From assembly GCA_011055585.1 (NCBI GenBank), contig DRGT01000028.1:1-8161 (forward strand): DNA of 8,161 bases, given 5' to 3'. Below, piece by piece: positions 1-4,763 of the stretch. A program made the position numbers and the translations under genes. This DNA comes from Candidatus Nitrosopumilus sp. Lineage in GTDB: Archaea; Thermoproteota; Nitrososphaeria; Nitrososphaerales; Nitrosopumilaceae. Position 1 is the first letter of the stretch. Each line of letters starts with the position of its first letter. The notes beneath the pieces are model-generated. The model ran no database searches. It was not told the origin of the DNA and saw only the letters and a program-made list of their open reading frames with translations.

Positions 1-543
1 ACTTGTTACAGTGTCAGGACAACCATCATCGTCTTGGTATTTGTTGTAAGTTTCAGGTTCGGCAGGACAAGCATCTATTGCATCAGGTAGACCGTCTTGA
101 TCAGAGTCTATGCTTGAAATGTAATCATCGGGGCAACCATCTAAATCTAAAATTCCATTGTAAGTTTCTGGTTGGTTTGGACATGAATCCAAGTTGTCTG
201 GTATTCTATCTCCATCAGAGTCTGGTGTTCCACCCGTACCACTCGCATAAGAGTCTGGACAGCCATCTTCATCTTGGAAACCATTCCAAGTTTCTCTTGC
301 ATAAGGACAGACATCATAACGATCATCAATGCCATCTGAATCACTATCATGGGGAATTTGATGCTCAGAAGGACATCCATCGATTTCATCTAAATAATCT
401 TCAGGTAGATGAGGGCAATGATCCTGATCATCTGGAATGCCATCATTGTCTAAATCATTTTCCTCTGCATATGCTACAAAAAGTGGTACGCTAGTGATTG
501 TAACAACTAAGAGTAGCCAAAATTGTAGTGAAAACTTTCCCAT
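1..543 (-). CDS. Secreted thrombospondin type 3 repeat protein, N-terminal part (cut by window edge)
   Basis: The frame is open from ATG at 543 to the left edge (181 codons, no stop). Residues 1-26 form a signal peptide: a basic start, a hydrophobic stretch (about 7-24) and a likely cleavage after AYA. The rest is acidic and made of four repeats of about 30-38 residues, each with a DxDxDG-type calcium loop, a CP pair, a PExYN-like stretch and a closing DGCPD (first repeat DGCPS). Loops begin near residues 31, 67, 108 and 147; DGCP motifs lie near 55, 93, 135 and 173. This is the thrombospondin type 3 pattern, known to bind calcium and form stiff extracellular rods. An exported, Ca-stabilised surface or cell-envelope protein is inferred; anything C-terminal is unseen. 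An in-frame TAA lies just upstream of the start. Two conserved Cys per repeat suggest disulfides. The role is unknown. Confidence 0.88.
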   Translation of the reverse strand, partial: MGKFSLQFWLLLVVTITSVPLFVAYAEENDLDNDGIPDDQDHCPHLPEDYLDEIDGCPSEHQIPHDSDSDGIDDRYDVCPYARETWNGFQDEDGCPDSYASGTGGTPDSDGDRIPDNLDSCPNQPETYNGILDLDGCPDDYISSIDSDQDGLPDAIDACPAEPETYNKYQDDDGCPDTVTS

Positions 544-753
544 CAATCTGAAATTCGTGAGTTAAATGGAGGTTATTAAGTTTCACTGCGATATTTTACT
601 TTAAAATAAGAGATTTGATGTTTAAAAACAAAAAATTGATCGCGAAAATTGTTCAATACTTGACTTTTTTCGTAACCCTTTTTCCCAGTCCGCACCCTTT
701 TCAACGCCTTTTTCAGTGATATTATTATCTCATGGATAATCATATCATAACGG
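544..753. promoter_or_regulatory. Divergent intergenic region with candidate promoters of the TSP3 and CBS genes
   Basis: This 210-bp gap separates two genes that point away from each other, so it must hold both promoters. On the plus strand TATTATTA (720-727) lies about 30 bases before the TTG start at 754, a normal archaeal TATA position for a transcript with almost no leader. On the minus strand CTTATTTTAAAG (about 598-609) is the best TATA-like site for the TSP3 gene and would give a leader of about 35 nt. Between them lies a pyrimidine-rich stretch (662-714) in which a CTTTTT(C) unit recurs four times. No Shine-Dalgarno site is seen for either gene. The box assignments are by eye and weak. 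Confidence 0.4.
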
Positions 754-1263
754 TTGACCGAAAATTCACTATCAGACCCTGTTTCAAAATACATCTATCC
801 AAAATTAACAACCATTTCAAGTGAGCTTACTATATCTGATGCTGCAAAAATTTTGACAGAGAAAATGGTTGAAAGTGTTATTGTTTTTGAAGGGGAGTCT
901 ATAGTTGGAATCATTACAGATAGAGACATTCTAAGTGATGTTGTCGCAGCAGGTCTTGATCCATTAAAGGTTAAAGTTTCACAAATTATGAGAAAACCAT
1001 TAGCTACAATTTCAAAGGATGCTACAGTTCGTGATGCAATTAACATTATGACAGAAAAAAATATTCGAAGACTAGTTGTAATGGATGGTTCCAGACCATT
1101 AGGACTAGTTAGAAGAAAACAACTTAGTGGAGCTTTGCAAGTTAGAGGAGTTATCTTGCCTGAATTAGAACATCCATCTGTTTTTACCTGTCCATATTGC
1201 CGTGAAGAATTTGATTCACTAAATTCGATTTCAAAGCACATGAATGAGAGTCATTTCAAATAA
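754..1263 (+). CDS. Two-CBS-domain protein with C-terminal C2H2 zinc finger
   Basis: The 169-residue protein has CBS domain 1 at about 14-66 and CBS domain 2 at about 78-129. Each contains the helix-strand pattern and the first has the GIITDRDIL motif of adenosyl-ligand-binding CBS domains. The second reads LGLVRRKQL, so the Thr/Asp pair that contacts the ribose and phosphates is lost there. The tail (146-167) is a classical C2H2 finger: C146-x2-C149-x12-H162-x4-H167. CBS pairs sense adenine nucleotides, and the finger suggests binding to nucleic acid or a protein partner; an energy-responsive regulator is inferred, not shown. The start is TTG: an in-frame TAA lies at 748-750, and the next in-frame ATG (codon 38) would delete half of CBS 1. 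An ATG at 732 is in another frame and soon hits a stop. CBS proteins are numerous in ammonia-oxidising archaea, so the exact role cannot be assigned. Confidence 0.88.
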   Translation: MTENSLSDPVSKYIYPKLTTISSELTISDAAKILTEKMVESVIVFEGESIVGIITDRDILSDVVAAGLDPLKVKVSQIMRKPLATISKDATVRDAINIMTEKNIRRLVVMDGSRPLGLVRRKQLSGALQVRGVILPELEHPSVFTCPYCREEFDSLNSISKHMNESHFK

Positions 1264-1352
1264 TCAAATTTGGCTTAGGCGTGAAAGTATAGCTAGAGCT
1301 GCTAAAATACTAGGAAAATGTTAACCATGTAAAGATAATTACTTTCAGAAAT

Positions 1353-1360
1353 AGGTGATG
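1353..1360 (+). promoter_or_regulatory. Strong Shine-Dalgarno site AGGTGATG
   Basis: AGGTGATG matches the complement of the archaeal 16S rRNA 3' end (AGGAGGTGATC) and lies 8 bases before the ATG at 1369. It fixes that start. It is notable here because most genes in the window have no such site. Confidence 0.75.
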
Positions 1361-1368
1361 ATCCCAAC

Positions 1369-1632
1369 ATGAAAAAACAATTTGAAGATTCAGTAGCAGG
1401 AAAGTCTGACATTAAAGAAATTGTTTCAAACGAAGTCAGACCACTACTTGAAAAGTTAGAAGAAATTGTTGAAAGATTAGAAAAATATCATAATCATGAT
1501 GTAGAGTTTCAAAGAAAACTTTTGTTGTTATTGTCAAGAATGTTATCAAAACAAGAAATTTCTATGGAAGCATTTGATCAGCTTGATTCTTTTCTACAAA
1601 AGGAATACTTTTGGGATAAAAATCAAAAATAA
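1369..1632 (+). CDS. Small coiled-coil protein of unknown function
   Basis: I do not recognise this 87-residue protein. It is charged and almost entirely helical: residues about 14-60 carry a heptad-like pattern of Leu/Ile/Val (IKEIV, LLEKLEEIVERLEKY) followed by a leucine-rich helix (RKLLLLLSRML, 49-59), then an acidic/aromatic tail. There are no cysteines, no signal peptide and no hydrophobic segment long enough to span a membrane confidently. A coiled-coil oligomer or adaptor is the simplest reading. The start is set by an excellent ribosome binding site 8 bases upstream. It follows the CBS gene on the same strand after 105 bp. A weak TATA-like CTAAAATA (1302-1309) could give it its own promoter; co-transcription with the CBS gene is also possible. 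It ends 9 bp from the convergent gene at 1642. Confidence 0.75.
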   Translation: MKKQFEDSVAGKSDIKEIVSNEVRPLLEKLEEIVERLEKYHNHDVEFQRKLLLLLSRMLSKQEISMEAFDQLDSFLQKEYFWDKNQK

Positions 1633-1641
1633 ATTAGATTC

Positions 1642-1959
1642 TTAACTCTGCTCTTCCATTTTCTTGCATATCTCAATTACATGTTCAAATGTAAAAACTG
1701 GAACAATTCTTAAAGCGTTGAATTTTGTTACACCAGTTTGAATCATTAAAGTTTCAATGGTTTGAGCATCTTTTGCATCAAGAACCCACAAGAAAGTATG
1801 TTCAAGTCCAGAGTGATATTGCGCTAAAACTTTAACACCTGCTGACTCTGCTGCTTGTTTGAATAGTGGCCCACTTTCAATTACTGCCATTCTATTTTCT
1901 TTATGGTTTAATGGACATGCTTCGGTTGTATGACTTCCATAAACTCCATACGTTGCCAT
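1642..1959 (-). CDS. Small conserved protein, probable ferredoxin-like (alpha/beta dimeric) fold
   Basis: The 105-residue protein has the layout of small alpha/beta dimeric-barrel proteins such as the DUF3303, GYD or muconolactone-isomerase-like groups. A first strand (MATYGVYGSH) is followed by a helix (about 29-40), strands KVLAQYHS and HTFLWVLDA, a helix (64-75, DAQTIETLMIQT), a final strand (LRIVPVF) and a C-terminal helix. The motif Y48-H49-S50-G51-L52-E53-H54 and H10, C15, H18 are possible ligand or metal contacts; this is inference. There is no signal peptide. The start at 1959 is supported by GGAGGT 10 bases upstream and a TATA box about 50 bases upstream. It is a single-gene unit: convergent with the coiled-coil gene and divergent from the repeat-protein gene. 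Function is not assignable; a stress or redox role would be a guess. Confidence 0.8.
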   Translation of the reverse strand: MATYGVYGSHTTEACPLNHKENRMAVIESGPLFKQAAESAGVKVLAQYHSGLEHTFLWVLDAKDAQTIETLMIQTGVTKFNALRIVPVFTFEHVIEICKKMEEQS

Positions 1960-1969
1960 CTATTTTTTT

Positions 1970-1975
1970 ACCTCC
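1970..1975 (-). promoter_or_regulatory. Shine-Dalgarno site GGAGGT for the gene starting at 1959
   Basis: On the minus strand GGAGGT is followed by a 10-base A-rich spacer and the ATG at 1959. It is one of only two clear ribosome binding sites in the window. Confidence 0.75.
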
Positions 1976-2006
1976 ATACCTACTGAATTTGAAAATGGAT
2001 TCTCAT

Positions 2007-2014
2007 ACATAAAT
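2007..2014 (-). promoter_or_regulatory. TATA box ATTTATGT of the 1642-1959 gene
   Basis: Read on the minus strand this octamer is ATTTATGT, centred about 52 bases before the ATG at 1959. Transcription would start near 1984, giving a leader of about 24 nt that carries the GGAGGT site. The same octamer occurs on the plus strand at 2043-2050 for the divergent gene. Confidence 0.5.
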
Positions 2015-2042
2015 CAGATCAAAAAATGAATGATGTGGAACC

Positions 2043-2050
2043 ATTTATGT
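2043..2050 (+). promoter_or_regulatory. TATA box ATTTATGT of the repeat-protein gene (leaderless)
   Basis: The octamer is centred 27 bases before the ATG at 2074, where an archaeal TATA box sits for a transcript beginning at the start codon. No Shine-Dalgarno site is present, in agreement with leaderless translation. Confidence 0.55.
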
Positions 2051-2073
2051 TACCCCATTCAGAAAATTGAAAC

Positions 2074-2484
2074 ATGTCAGAAAATGAATCTTCAAATGAA
2101 TGGCAAAAGTTATGGGATGAATATTCTAAATCACTTGAAAATTGGAAACAACTTTTCGAATCAGTTCAAAAAGCAAGTACAGACATGCAACAAAGATTCA
2201 ATGATGTTATAGAAAAGGCAGGAAAAGAATCATCATCTGATACAATGAAACAATTTGGTGAAAACTGGCAAAAGGCCATGAATCAAGCAGGAATGGATGC
2301 ATTCAAAACATTTGGTGATAGTTGGCAAAAGGCCATGAATGAGGCTAGTTTTGAAGCATACAAACAATTTACAGAAAACTGGCAAAAGACACTAAATGAA
2401 TCTGGAATGGAACAGCTGAAAGTATATGGCGAACTAATGAAAAAGTTTGCTGAAACTTGGAACAATATGTGGCCACAAAAATAA
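2074..2484 (+). CDS. Helical repeat protein, phasin/PhaE-like in character
   Basis: The 136-residue protein is hydrophilic, Gln/Asn/Lys/Glu-rich and rich in Trp and Phe, with no cysteine, signal peptide or membrane segment. Residues 61-117 are three tandem 19-residue repeats starting at F61, F80 and F99, with consensus F-[GT]-[ED]-[NS]-W-Q-K-x-[ML]-N-x-[AS]-x-x-x-x-[YFL]-K. The N-terminal part (9-40) and the C-terminal NNMW end have the same W/F-spaced amphipathic character. Such helices with regularly placed aromatics are typical of proteins that coat polyhydroxyalkanoate granules (phasins) or of PhaE subunits of class III PHA synthase, and PHA synthesis genes are reported in ammonia-oxidising archaea. 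That link is inference: no phaC or other PHA gene is in this window. A TATA box 27 bases upstream and no ribosome binding site point to leaderless, possibly strong, expression. It is followed by a clear terminator. Confidence 0.75.
   Translation: MSENESSNEWQKLWDEYSKSLENWKQLFESVQKASTDMQQRFNDVIEKAGKESSSDTMKQFGENWQKAMNQAGMDAFKTFGDSWQKAMNEASFEAYKQFTENWQKTLNESGMEQLKVYGELMKKFAETWNNMWPQK
2254..2424 (+). repeat. Three tandem 57-bp coding repeats
   Basis: Units start at 2254, 2311 and 2368 and are exactly 57 bp (19 codons) apart. The first two share the identical 18-mer TGGCAAAAGGCCATGAAT; the third has TGGCAAAAGACACTAAAT. Retained DNA identity suggests fairly recent duplication or gene conversion within the gene. 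A helical 19-residue period is not a multiple of the 7-residue coiled-coil heptad. Confidence 0.8.
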
Positions 2485-2503
2485 GATTAGAACAAACTAA
2501 TCT
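2484..2503. terminator. Bidirectional hairpin terminator between convergent genes
   Basis: A perfect 7-bp stem (AGATTAG / CTAATCT) encloses the 6-nt loop AACAAA. On the plus strand it is followed by T-rich sequence (2509-2516, ATTTTATTTT context); on the minus strand it is followed by TTATTTTT. It starts at the last base of the repeat-protein stop codon and lies 7 bases beyond the end of the UbiD gene, so it can end transcription from both sides. Confidence 0.6.
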
Positions 2504-2510
2504 CAAAATT

Positions 2511-3842
2511 TTATTTTAAATAATCTTTTATTGAAATATTATCAGATTTTGGAATCTTTGCGAGCTCAAAGCTTTCTGTGTTCTTAGATAGTGGTTTTGT
2601 AGCATCAATTCCCATTTTTGCTGTTCTTAGTTTCTTTTGATCACTTGATGGATCCAAGCTTGAACCTCTCACATTTTTAATAATGACCAAGTCTTTGTCC
2701 GCTTGAAATCTTGTTGCCATTGCATATTCTACTGCATCAGCATTATTTGGATCAATATCTTCATCCACAACAGTAACTTGTTTTAAGGAACGATGAATTG
2801 AAAATACTTTTTTAATAATTTTTTTTGGATCTGCTTGAGTTTTTTTCTTTATTTGAACAACTGCATGCAACCAATTACATCCACCAGTTGTCATTGAAAC
2901 ATTTCTTGTTTGCGAAAATGCTTTTTTAAGTTCACCATTTAGTTTTGCTTCAATTGGCATTCCCATTAGCAATCTATGTTCTGAATAACCAGATAATATA
3001 TCATGGAAAATTGGATTGTCTCTAAAATACATGTGTTCTAGTTCAAAGACTGGTTGGAATCTTTTATGATCATAAGTTTGAAGCATTTCAACCATCCACT
3101 CTTTGTGTGTTTTGTCTTTGAGAATTCTTCCTTCCATTACAATTTCAGTTAAAGAAGGAACTTTCATTCCAGAATATGGGCATTTTGTAAGACTAAGTTT
3201 TCCTCCAAGGAGGGAATTTGCAATATTGATTTCAGATTTTCCCCAATCTGCTTGATATGCCCCCGCTATAGAAATTGCAGGATGGGCCCCAACTGTTATG
3301 CTTACTTTGAGGTCTTCACTATGTTTTTTTGCGTCTATAAAACATCTGTGAAGATCACGTCCTTCAACTATTCTAACGGAGAAATGTTTTCTATCAATTG
3401 GCATCAATCTATGAAATGAAGAATTTTGTGCACCAGTATCAGGATTTTTTGCATAAATAATTGACGATGTGATAAATGGTCCTGATTCTTTTTCAAAATG
3501 TTTTACAATTGGAAGTAATGAAAGATTTTTTGATTTATTTTCCATAAATTTTGCAGAGGTGGTAACTTTAGGCTTTTTTGCTTGTCTTATTGCAGAAATA
3601 ACTTTCTCATGAATGCGTGATTCTTTTGCGCCAACGGCTTTTGCGAATCTATTTCGTGTTCCAACTAGATTAGAAACTAGTCTAAATTTGCTTTCTTTGA
3701 TATTCTCAAATAATACTGCGTGTGAGCCGTCTACTTTTGCAGTAATTGCTGCAATTTCATATTTTGTAGATATCTTTTTCCTAATGGTTTTTAATTCTCC
3801 ATTTTTTTTAATTAATGAAATATAGTTTCTCAGATCAGTCAT
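2511..3842 (-). CDS. UbiD-family prenylated-FMN decarboxylase, probable anhydromevalonate phosphate decarboxylase
   Basis: The 443-residue protein is full length for the UbiD family. Recognisable elements are the N-terminal DLRNYISLIKKNGELKTI opening, SSFHRLMPIDRKHFSVRI (141-158, the prFMN/metal-binding SxxHR region), ITVGAHPAISIAGA (182-195), and PSLTEIVMEGRI (229-240) with the conserved E233 and E237. Next comes VEMLQTYDHKR (251-261), where the usual EFTGYY-type catalytic stretch is expected, then VFELEHMYFRDNPIFHDIL. UbiD enzymes decarboxylate unsaturated acids with prenylated FMN made by UbiX; no ubiX gene lies here. In archaea with the phosphomevalonate dehydratase route, a UbiD homologue decarboxylates trans-anhydromevalonate 5-phosphate to isopentenyl phosphate for lipid synthesis. 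Ammonia-oxidising archaea are thought to use that route, so this is the preferred assignment, by inference. It is the last gene of an operon; its ATG overlaps the stop of the upstream gene by 4 bp (ATGA), implying translational coupling. Confidence 0.88.
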   Translation of the reverse strand: MTDLRNYISLIKKNGELKTIRKKISTKYEIAAITAKVDGSHAVLFENIKESKFRLVSNLVGTRNRFAKAVGAKESRIHEKVISAIRQAKKPKVTTSAKFMENKSKNLSLLPIVKHFEKESGPFITSSIIYAKNPDTGAQNSSFHRLMPIDRKHFSVRIVEGRDLHRCFIDAKKHSEDLKVSITVGAHPAISIAGAYQADWGKSEINIANSLLGGKLSLTKCPYSGMKVPSLTEIVMEGRILKDKTHKEWMVEMLQTYDHKRFQPVFELEHMYFRDNPIFHDILSGYSEHRLLMGMPIEAKLNGELKKAFSQTRNVSMTTGGCNWLHAVVQIKKKTQADPKKIIKKVFSIHRSLKQVTVVDEDIDPNNADAVEYAMATRFQADKDLVIIKNVRGSSLDPSSDQKKLRTAKMGIDATKPLSKNTESFELAKIPKSDNISIKDYLK

Positions 3843-4177
3843 GTTTGTATAAGCTCCATAATTGCTGTCATTAGTGTTTTAGCAGTTTCAGGTTCAAGTT
3901 CTCTTTGAACATAAGTAGAAACAATTGCAATGCCTCTAGTGCTTGTGCTAATTCTTTCTGCAGTTAATTTTAAAAAAATAGATTCAGTTCTGGCAGGAAT
4001 AACAGTTGTAGTAACAGGAGTTGGTCCCGTTGATAATGAAACAACCATAGATCCTAATCTTTCAGAACCTTCTGATACTGAAACAAAGTTTCCATTTTCA
4101 AACTTTAGTACCTCCACTAAAAAGTGACGTGTATTCACATCCACGGTTTTTTTAGAAAAACCTGGAGTGGCGGTCAA
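3839..4177 (-). CDS. Conserved small protein, possibly PAC3-like proteasome assembly chaperone
   Basis: The 112-residue protein has no signal peptide, cysteine or membrane segment. Its layout is strand (RHFLVEVLKFEN, 17-28), strand (NFVSVSEG), a G-x-M-V strand (LGSMVVSLS, 41-49), a TTT strand and turn (VTTTVIP), a helix (ESIFLKLTAERI, 65-76), a strand (RGIAIVSTYV, 81-90), and a C-terminal helix after a PET cap (ETAKTLMTAIMELI, 97-110). This order, especially the G-[ST]-[ML]-V strand and the closing helix, recalls the PAC3/PSMG3 proteasome assembly chaperone family, also about 120 residues. The resemblance is by eye and unproven; it may only be a lineage-specific unknown family. The start is uncertain: TTG at 4177 lies 17 bp after the upstream stop and has no ribosome binding site, and in-frame GTG codons for V12 and V14 are alternatives. 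Its TGA overlaps the UbiD ATG. Confidence 0.75.
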   Translation of the reverse strand: MTATPGFSKKTVDVNTRHFLVEVLKFENGNFVSVSEGSERLGSMVVSLSTGPTPVTTTVIPARTESIFLKLTAERISTSTRGIAIVSTYVQRELEPETAKTLMTAIMELIQT

Positions 4178-4194
4178 TAAGCTTGAGACAAATC

Positions 4195-4437
4195 TTATGC
4201 TTTTATTGCTATTGCTCCAGCTTCCTTAGAGTCAGCTTCGACTCTTGCTCTGAGTTTTGCTTTGTACTTCAAGTTTCGTGGTTTGGTTCGTAGTCTGTAT
4301 CCACAACATGGACACCAGAGTCCTTCCCATTTGATGAAGATTTCACATATTTGACATCGTCTTTGTCCAGAAGCATATCTTCCAGTACCTACCGGCTTTT
4401 GAGCCTTGTATCTAATGCAAATTCCTTTACATGTCAT
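4195..4437 (-). CDS. Small basic zinc-ribbon protein
   Basis: The 80-residue protein has a C28-x2-C31 ... C42-x2-C45 zinc ribbon (the last knuckle reads CPCC, with an additional C44), plus C3 and C7 near the N-terminus that could complete a second site. The segment from 45 on is strongly basic (GYRLRTKPRNLKYKAKLRAR), suggesting contact with RNA or DNA. The family looks typical of ammonia-oxidising archaea, where such short proteins are often multi-copy; I cannot assign a function. It is the first gene of the operon with the PAC3-like and UbiD genes and is separated from the next start by 17 bp. A good TATA box at 4471-4479 would give a leader of about 12 nt with no strong ribosome binding site. 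ATG at 4437 is the clear start because C3 follows at once. Confidence 0.82.
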   Translation of the reverse strand: MTCKGICIRYKAQKPVGTGRYASGQRRCQICEIFIKWEGLWCPCCGYRLRTKPRNLKYKAKLRARVEADSKEAGAIAIKA

Positions 4438-4763
4438 GCCTATATCCCTAATATTATGTAGAATTCTTATCTATATAAGGATGGATCTAAAATTTCTATA
4501 AAATTTTGCATGATTTTATGAAAATTTCACAGTGATCAGGGTTTATAAAGAAACATAATTTAAAATTTTGCTCGAAAAGATGTATAAATATACATGAATT
4601 TTGTAAAAATCGTTTTTTTTTGAAAAATCCAATCACATCAATATAGTTGTTTAAAAATTTTTTTCAATAAAATTCCCATAATGACAAATTTTTTCCAAAA
4701 TTTGATTGGTTACCTGTTTACTTCTGAATGATTTAACTATTGGATTGAGGAGTTTTTATCTGA
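4438..4763. other. 326-bp AT-rich intergenic region, no confident gene
   Basis: Apart from the operon promoter at the left end, this gap holds TTTATAAA (4552-4559), the inverted repeat TGTATA-AA-TATACA (4581-4594), a run of nine T (4613-4621), and a perfect 8-bp inverted repeat CAAATTTT-TTCC-AAAATTTG (4685-4704). Both TATA-like sites are palindromic and could work in either direction. ATG at 4681 opens only a 16-codon frame; ATG at 4594 only 9 codons. GAGGAG at 4746-4751 is a possible ribosome binding site for the next gene. No tRNA, snoRNA or protein gene is supported; a short transcript ending at the T run is possible but unproven. Confidence 0.5.
4471..4479 (-). promoter_or_regulatory. TATA box of the zinc-ribbon/PAC3-like/UbiD operon
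   Basis: On the minus strand the site reads CTTATATAG, centred about 38 bases before the ATG at 4437. Transcription would begin near 4449. It is the best TATA box between 4438 and 4500 on this strand. Confidence 0.6.

Noticed and set aside
3..494. Long plus-strand open frame (163 codons) rich in His, Leu and Asn
   Set aside because: It is the complement of the acidic Asp/Gly/Cys-rich repeat protein on the minus strand; the His/Leu bias is the mirror of the Asp codons.
795..1241. Minus-strand open frame of 148 codons
   Set aside because: It lies wholly opposite the CBS-zinc finger gene, which has clear domains; no recognisable domain in the minus frame.
3613..4127. Two plus-strand open frames (3613-3825 and 3930-4127)
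   Set aside because: Both lie opposite the UbiD and PAC3-like genes and look like antisense shadows.
4681..4731. ATG 4681 as start of the RNase H-fold gene
   Set aside because: That frame stops at TGA 4729 after 16 codons, and two further frame changes would be needed to reach the main frame.
4700..4763. Possible C/D box guide RNA (TGATT, CTGA, ATGATTT, CTGA)
   Set aside because: Boxes deviate from RUGAUGA and the spacing (15 and 25 nt) does not fit archaeal C/D sRNAs.
4438..4763. tRNA or CRISPR repeat in the 326-bp gap
   Set aside because: No T-loop GGTTCRA motif, no cloverleaf stems and no regularly spaced direct repeats were found.
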